A DNA stretch of 48,425 nucleotides from 73-13 sp035555435. Lineage in GTDB: Bacteria; Actinomycetota; Actinomycetes; Actinomycetales; Microbacteriaceae. A program made the position numbers and the translations under genes. The DNA lies in NCBI GenBank assembly GCA_035555435.1, contig DATMGN010000001.1, positions 1 to 48,425 of the forward strand, written 5' to 3'. The notes below the pieces were generated by a model that was given only the letters and a program-made list of their open reading frames with translations, ran no database searches and had not been told where the DNA came from. This document shows, piece after piece, positions 45,694-48,425 of the stretch (positions are counted from its first letter, which is position 1; each line of letters starts with the position of its first letter).

Positions 45694-46293
45694 ATGAACG
45701 CGAACCGCACCCCCATCGCCCGCCCGAGCGCCATGCTCGCGCTCCTCGCCGCCGCGGGTCTCCTGCTCGCCGGGTGCGCCGGCACCCCGACCCCGGCCCC
45801 CGCCGACCCCGGATCGGCCGGAGAGCCCTCAGAACCCTCGGATTTCGCGCCGGGCGGTGACACCGAATGCGTCACCGGCAGGTGGTCCCTCGACGTCGCC
45901 GACTATCAGGCGCAGGCGGAGACCTATCTGCTGTCGCTCGGCATCCCCCTCGACGCCCTCTCCCTCACCGGCACGCAGCAGCTCGACATCACGCCGGCAT
46001 ACCTCAGCATCTCCTCCGCGCTTCGGGCCGACGCGGTCGTCGCGGGCGTCCCGATGGGCGCACCCCTCGAGTTCGCGGGCGGCGCCGACTGGATGTGGGA
46101 GGCGGACGACCCCACGGCGATGGGGTTCGAGAACTGGTCCTGGACCGTCGCGCCGACCACAGCCGACGGCGCGATCGCGATCCCCGCGTTCTTGGACCCG
46201 TCGATCTCGGCCAGCGTGGCGTGCGCGGGCGATTCGCTCTCGCTGCAGACCGCGGGCGCGCCGTTCGTCGGCAACTTCGTCCGCGCCGGCTGA
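45694..46293 (+). CDS. secreted lipoprotein, unknown function
   Basis: Protein of 199 residues. The lipobox is LLAGC with Cys28, followed by a Pro/Ala/Ser-rich spacer (TPTPAPADPGSAGEPSEPSD). A folded region from about 55 has two cysteines (TECVTGRWSLDVADYQAQAE, SVACAGDSLSL) and beta-rich composition. I do not recognise the family. A strong ribosome site (AAGAGGAGG) precedes the ATG. Confidence 0.8.
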   Translation: MNANRTPIARPSAMLALLAAAGLLLAGCAGTPTPAPADPGSAGEPSEPSDFAPGGDTECVTGRWSLDVADYQAQAETYLLSLGIPLDALSLTGTQQLDITPAYLSISSALRADAVVAGVPMGAPLEFAGGADWMWEADDPTAMGFENWSWTVAPTTADGAIAIPAFLDPSISASVACAGDSLSLQTAGAPFVGNFVRAG

Positions 46294-46389
46294 CTCCGCG
46301 GCGAGCGGCTGCTCCCCCGGCGAGCGTGCGGTGCTCGGCCTCGTCGGCGAGTTGCGCGGGCGGCGCACGACCTGATGCAGGATTGGGGC

Positions 46390-47052
46390 ATGCCCGACTC
46401 CCCTGGCCTGCGCGCGATCGTGTCCGCCGACTGGTCCGCGACGCTGCCCGACAGCGACATCACGGTCCTGCTGCTGCACGGCTACGGCGCCGACGAACGC
46501 GACCTTATCGGCCTCGTCGAACCGCTCGGCATCGCCGCGCCATGGGCCTCGCTGCGCGCGCCCCTCGCCCTCGCCGGTATGAGCGGTGCCGCGTGGTTCC
46601 CGATCGAGCAGCTCGACGCGCTGCGCATCGGCCCCGTCGAGACGGCGACCGAGCAGATCTGGTCGTGGGTCGACGCCGAGCTGCCCGCGCACGCTCGGAT
46701 CCTGCCGATCGGCTTCTCGCAGGGCGGGCTCATGGCGACCCAACTGCTGCGCACCCGACCCGATCGGGTGGTCGCCCCCGTCGTGCTCGCCGGCCTCGTC
46801 CTCGCGGCGCCGCAGCCGGCGGACGCGGCGCTCGCCGGGAGTCGGCCCCCGGCGTTCTGGGGCCGCGGCGACGTCGACACCGTCATCCCCGCGCCCGCCG
46901 TCGCGACGGCGCGCGAGTTCCTCGCGGCGCACACGAGCCTCACCGAGCGGATCTATCCAGGTCTAGGCCACCAGATCTCGATGGCGGAGCTCGCCGACGT
47001 CGCGGCCTTCATCGCCGGCGAGACGGGCCAGGCGGTCATCAGGCGCTCGTAG
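46390..47052 (+). CDS. alpha/beta hydrolase, phospholipase/carboxylesterase family (second copy)
   Basis: Serine esterase of 220 residues. VLLLHGYGADERDLIGLVEPL, the nucleophile in PIGFSQGGLMATQLL, the Asp in WGRGDVDTVIPAPAV and His in GLGHQISMAELADV form a full set. It is paralogous to the esterase at 36847-37497. ATG 46390 is preferred (AGGA about 7 nt upstream); ATG 46375 is also in frame and would add five residues. The stop is 22 bp from the convergent response-regulator stop. Confidence 0.88.
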   Translation: MPDSPGLRAIVSADWSATLPDSDITVLLLHGYGADERDLIGLVEPLGIAAPWASLRAPLALAGMSGAAWFPIEQLDALRIGPVETATEQIWSWVDAELPAHARILPIGFSQGGLMATQLLRTRPDRVVAPVVLAGLVLAAPQPADAALAGSRPPAFWGRGDVDTVIPAPAVATAREFLAAHTSLTERIYPGLGHQISMAELADVAAFIAGETGQAVIRRS

Positions 47053-47074
47053 CCGTGCCGGCCGGCCGTCGCGG

Positions 47075-47734
47075 TCAGGCCCGCAGGTCCACGAGGCCGT
47101 GCAGGACGGCCTGCACGAGGATCTGGACCCGGTCGTGCACGCCGAGCTTCGCCGCGATCTTCACGAGCCGGGCCTTCACGGTCGACTCCGCGACGTGCAG
47201 CGTCTCCGCCATCTGCCGGTTGCCGAGGCCGCGCGCGAGCAGCTCGATGACCTCGAGCTCCTTCGCGGTGAGGAGCGCGACGATCTCCTCGTCGGGCGTC
47301 GTCGTCGCCGGCACCGACGCGCGCAGGTCCGCGACGACGTGCCGGGTCACCTCCGGCGAGAGCACCGACTCGCCCGCCAGCGCGGCATGGATCGCGGCGA
47401 GGATGTCGCGCGGACGCGTGTCCTTGACGAGGTAGCCCGACGCCCCGGCCCGCAGCAGCGGCGTCACGTACCGGTCCGTCGCAAACGTCGTGAGCCCGAT
47501 GATGCGGATCTCGGGATTCGCCGCGTGGATCGCGGTCGTCGCCGCGACGCCGTCGAGCACCGGCATCTGCATGTCGATCAGGACGATGTCGGGTGCGAGC
47601 GCCGCGGCCTGCCGGATGCCCACCTCACCGTCGGCCGCCTCCCCGACGACCTCGAGGGTCGGATCGGCGGAGACGTAGTCCCGCAGCGCGTCGCGCGTCA
47701 TCGCGTCGTCGTCCACGATGAGGACGCGAATCAC
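47075..47734 (-). CDS. NarL/LuxR-type response regulator
   Basis: Two-component regulator of 219 residues. The receiver domain has Asp9-Asp10 acidic pocket residues (VLIVDDDAMTR), the phosphoacceptor Asp54 (IVLIDMQMPVLDG), the switch Thr in IGLTTFATD and Lys in YLVKDTRPRD. The C-terminal LuxR helix-turn-helix reads LTAKELEVIELLARGLGNRQMAETLHVAESTVKARLVKIAAKL. The start is GTG 47734, overlapping the kinase stop as GTGA; longer frames would run into the kinase gene. Target genes are unknown. Confidence 0.95.
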   Translation of the reverse strand: MIRVLIVDDDAMTRDALRDYVSADPTLEVVGEAADGEVGIRQAAALAPDIVLIDMQMPVLDGVAATTAIHAANPEIRIIGLTTFATDRYVTPLLRAGASGYLVKDTRPRDILAAIHAALAGESVLSPEVTRHVVADLRASVPATTTPDEEIVALLTAKELEVIELLARGLGNRQMAETLHVAESTVKARLVKIAAKLGVHDRVQILVQAVLHGLVDLRA

Positions 47735-48425
47735 GGCGCGGTCTCCGGCGGGACGATCGGCACCGGGCGAGCGGTCGGGAACGAGACCGAAGTGATCCAC
47801 CGGCCCCCGTCGGCCGACGTCGTGACCTGGCCGCCGAAGACCTCGCCGCGCGCCCGCATCGCCTCGAGCCCCGTGCCCGACGACATGATCGGGGGCGCGG
47901 TCGAGATCTGATTGGACGCCACGAGCGTCACCTCGTCGCGGGTGAACGTCATGCCGAGCTCGACGAGACCCGCCGGGTCACCGTGCTTGAGGATGTTCGT
48001 CCCGAGCTCGCGCGCGGTGCGCGCGAGCGTCTGGCGGAGGCTCTCGGACGCGTCGTCGACCGGGCCCTCGACCTCGAGTCGCACGGTGAAGCCGGCCTGC
48101 TCGAGATCGCCGACGACTGCGCGCAAGTCCTGCACGAGGCTGCCGCTCGGCGCGAGCGCCTCGCGCGGTGCCGACGACTCGCTGTCTTCGTGGGTATCGT
48201 CATCCTCGCTCTTGAGCAGCAGCACGAGACTGCGGAGGTCCTGCAGCGTCTGGCTCGCCGCATCGCCGATGTGCTCGAGGATCTGCCCGGTCTTGTCGGC
48301 GTCCGCGAACTCCGCGCGCCTCGCCTGCATCGCGATGAGCGTGACCTGGTTGGCGACGATGTCGTGCAGCTCGTACGCGAGCCGTGTGCGCTCCTCGGCG
48401 CGCACCCGCTCCTGCTGCGCGCGCA
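47731..48425 (-). CDS. sensor histidine kinase (HisKA_3), N-terminus outside window
   Basis: C-terminal 231 residues of a NarL-system kinase. The frame is open to the window edge, where it reads AQQERVRAEERTRLAYELHDIVANQ: the phosphoacceptor His is in ELHD. The HATPase_c domain has the N-box RTARELGTNILKHGDPA and the G-box GTGLEAMRARGEVFGG. The membrane or input domains must lie beyond base 48425. It is coupled to the response regulator by a GTGA overlap. Confidence 0.93.
   Translation of the reverse strand, partial: RAQQERVRAEERTRLAYELHDIVANQVTLIAMQARRAEFADADKTGQILEHIGDAASQTLQDLRSLVLLLKSEDDDTHEDSESSAPREALAPSGSLVQDLRAVVGDLEQAGFTVRLEVEGPVDDASESLRQTLARTARELGTNILKHGDPAGLVELGMTFTRDEVTLVASNQISTAPPIMSSGTGLEAMRARGEVFGGQVTTSADGGRWITSVSFPTARPVPIVPPETAP

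Overview
The window is a dense, high-GC (about 70% by eye) chromosomal segment from an actinobacterium, most likely a member of the Microbacteriaceae. The grounds are the housekeeping order murA-plsC-gpsA-ddl / thiL / rsmD / recG / coaD ... DUF177-rpmF-rnc-mutM ... smc-ftsY, F420 biosynthesis genes, F420-type LLM flavoproteins, SufU-type Fe-S assembly, many GTG starts, and many genes whose start codon lies 6-8 nt after a TANNNT -10 box (leaderless transcripts). The genus cannot be fixed from this sequence alone.

Layout. 1-3.7 kb: an edge-truncated LLM oxidoreductase, a gamma-type carbonic anhydrase, ftsY and a membrane-anchored sulfite-oxidase-fold protein. 3.7-10.1 kb: smc, a small hexapeptide protein, mutM, rnc, rpmF and DUF177. 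10.1-19.2 kb: a nine-gene minus-strand cluster for reductive pyrimidine or hydantoin catabolism: nitrilase-family ureidopropionase, dihydropyrimidinase/hydantoinase, LLM flavoprotein, two-permease ABC importer, small membrane protein, THI5-like binding protein and class III aminotransferase. 19.2-22.5 kb: a membrane protein and the F420 genes cofD and a cofE-cofC fusion. 22.5-36.5 kb: coaD, a DUF1801 protein, recG, rsmD, thiL, a DUF3515 lipoprotein, ddl, gpsA, plsC, murA, leuD, leuC and an FHA protein. Between plsC and gpsA sits an antisense DUF559-type nuclease-like gene bracketed by two related long hairpins. 36.5-48.4 kb: small membrane protein, esterases, a reactive-sulfur module (CoA-disulfide reductase-rhodanese, CstR-like repressor, small Cys-rich protein, with a visible operator), a Dyp-peroxidase remnant, tRNA-Glu(CTC), a lipid kinase, sufS-sufU, a secreted lysozyme-like protein, an AhpD-like protein, a permease remnant, a lipoprotein and a NarL-type two-component system.

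How the parts fit. The catabolic cluster and the F420 genes appear to have been inserted as one block of about 13 kb between coaD and DUF177. One reading is that F420 supplies the redox cofactor for the LLM enzyme of the pathway, because no dihydropyrimidine dehydrogenase is present here. The genome carries short REP-like repeats (motifs around TCGACTCGCT...GCTCAGGGA and GGTCTCGATACG...CTACTCGACC) that fill intergenic gaps and also enter reading frames in RecG, the CofE-CofC fusion, RNase III, the lipid kinase and RsmD.

Most interesting items: the hairpin-bracketed DUF559 cassette; the F420-linked catabolic island; the REP-like sequence translated inside essential enzymes; the CstR-like sulfur module with its operator inside the promoter spacer; and the systematic leaderless promoter architecture. 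All functional assignments were made by reading motifs, with no database search.
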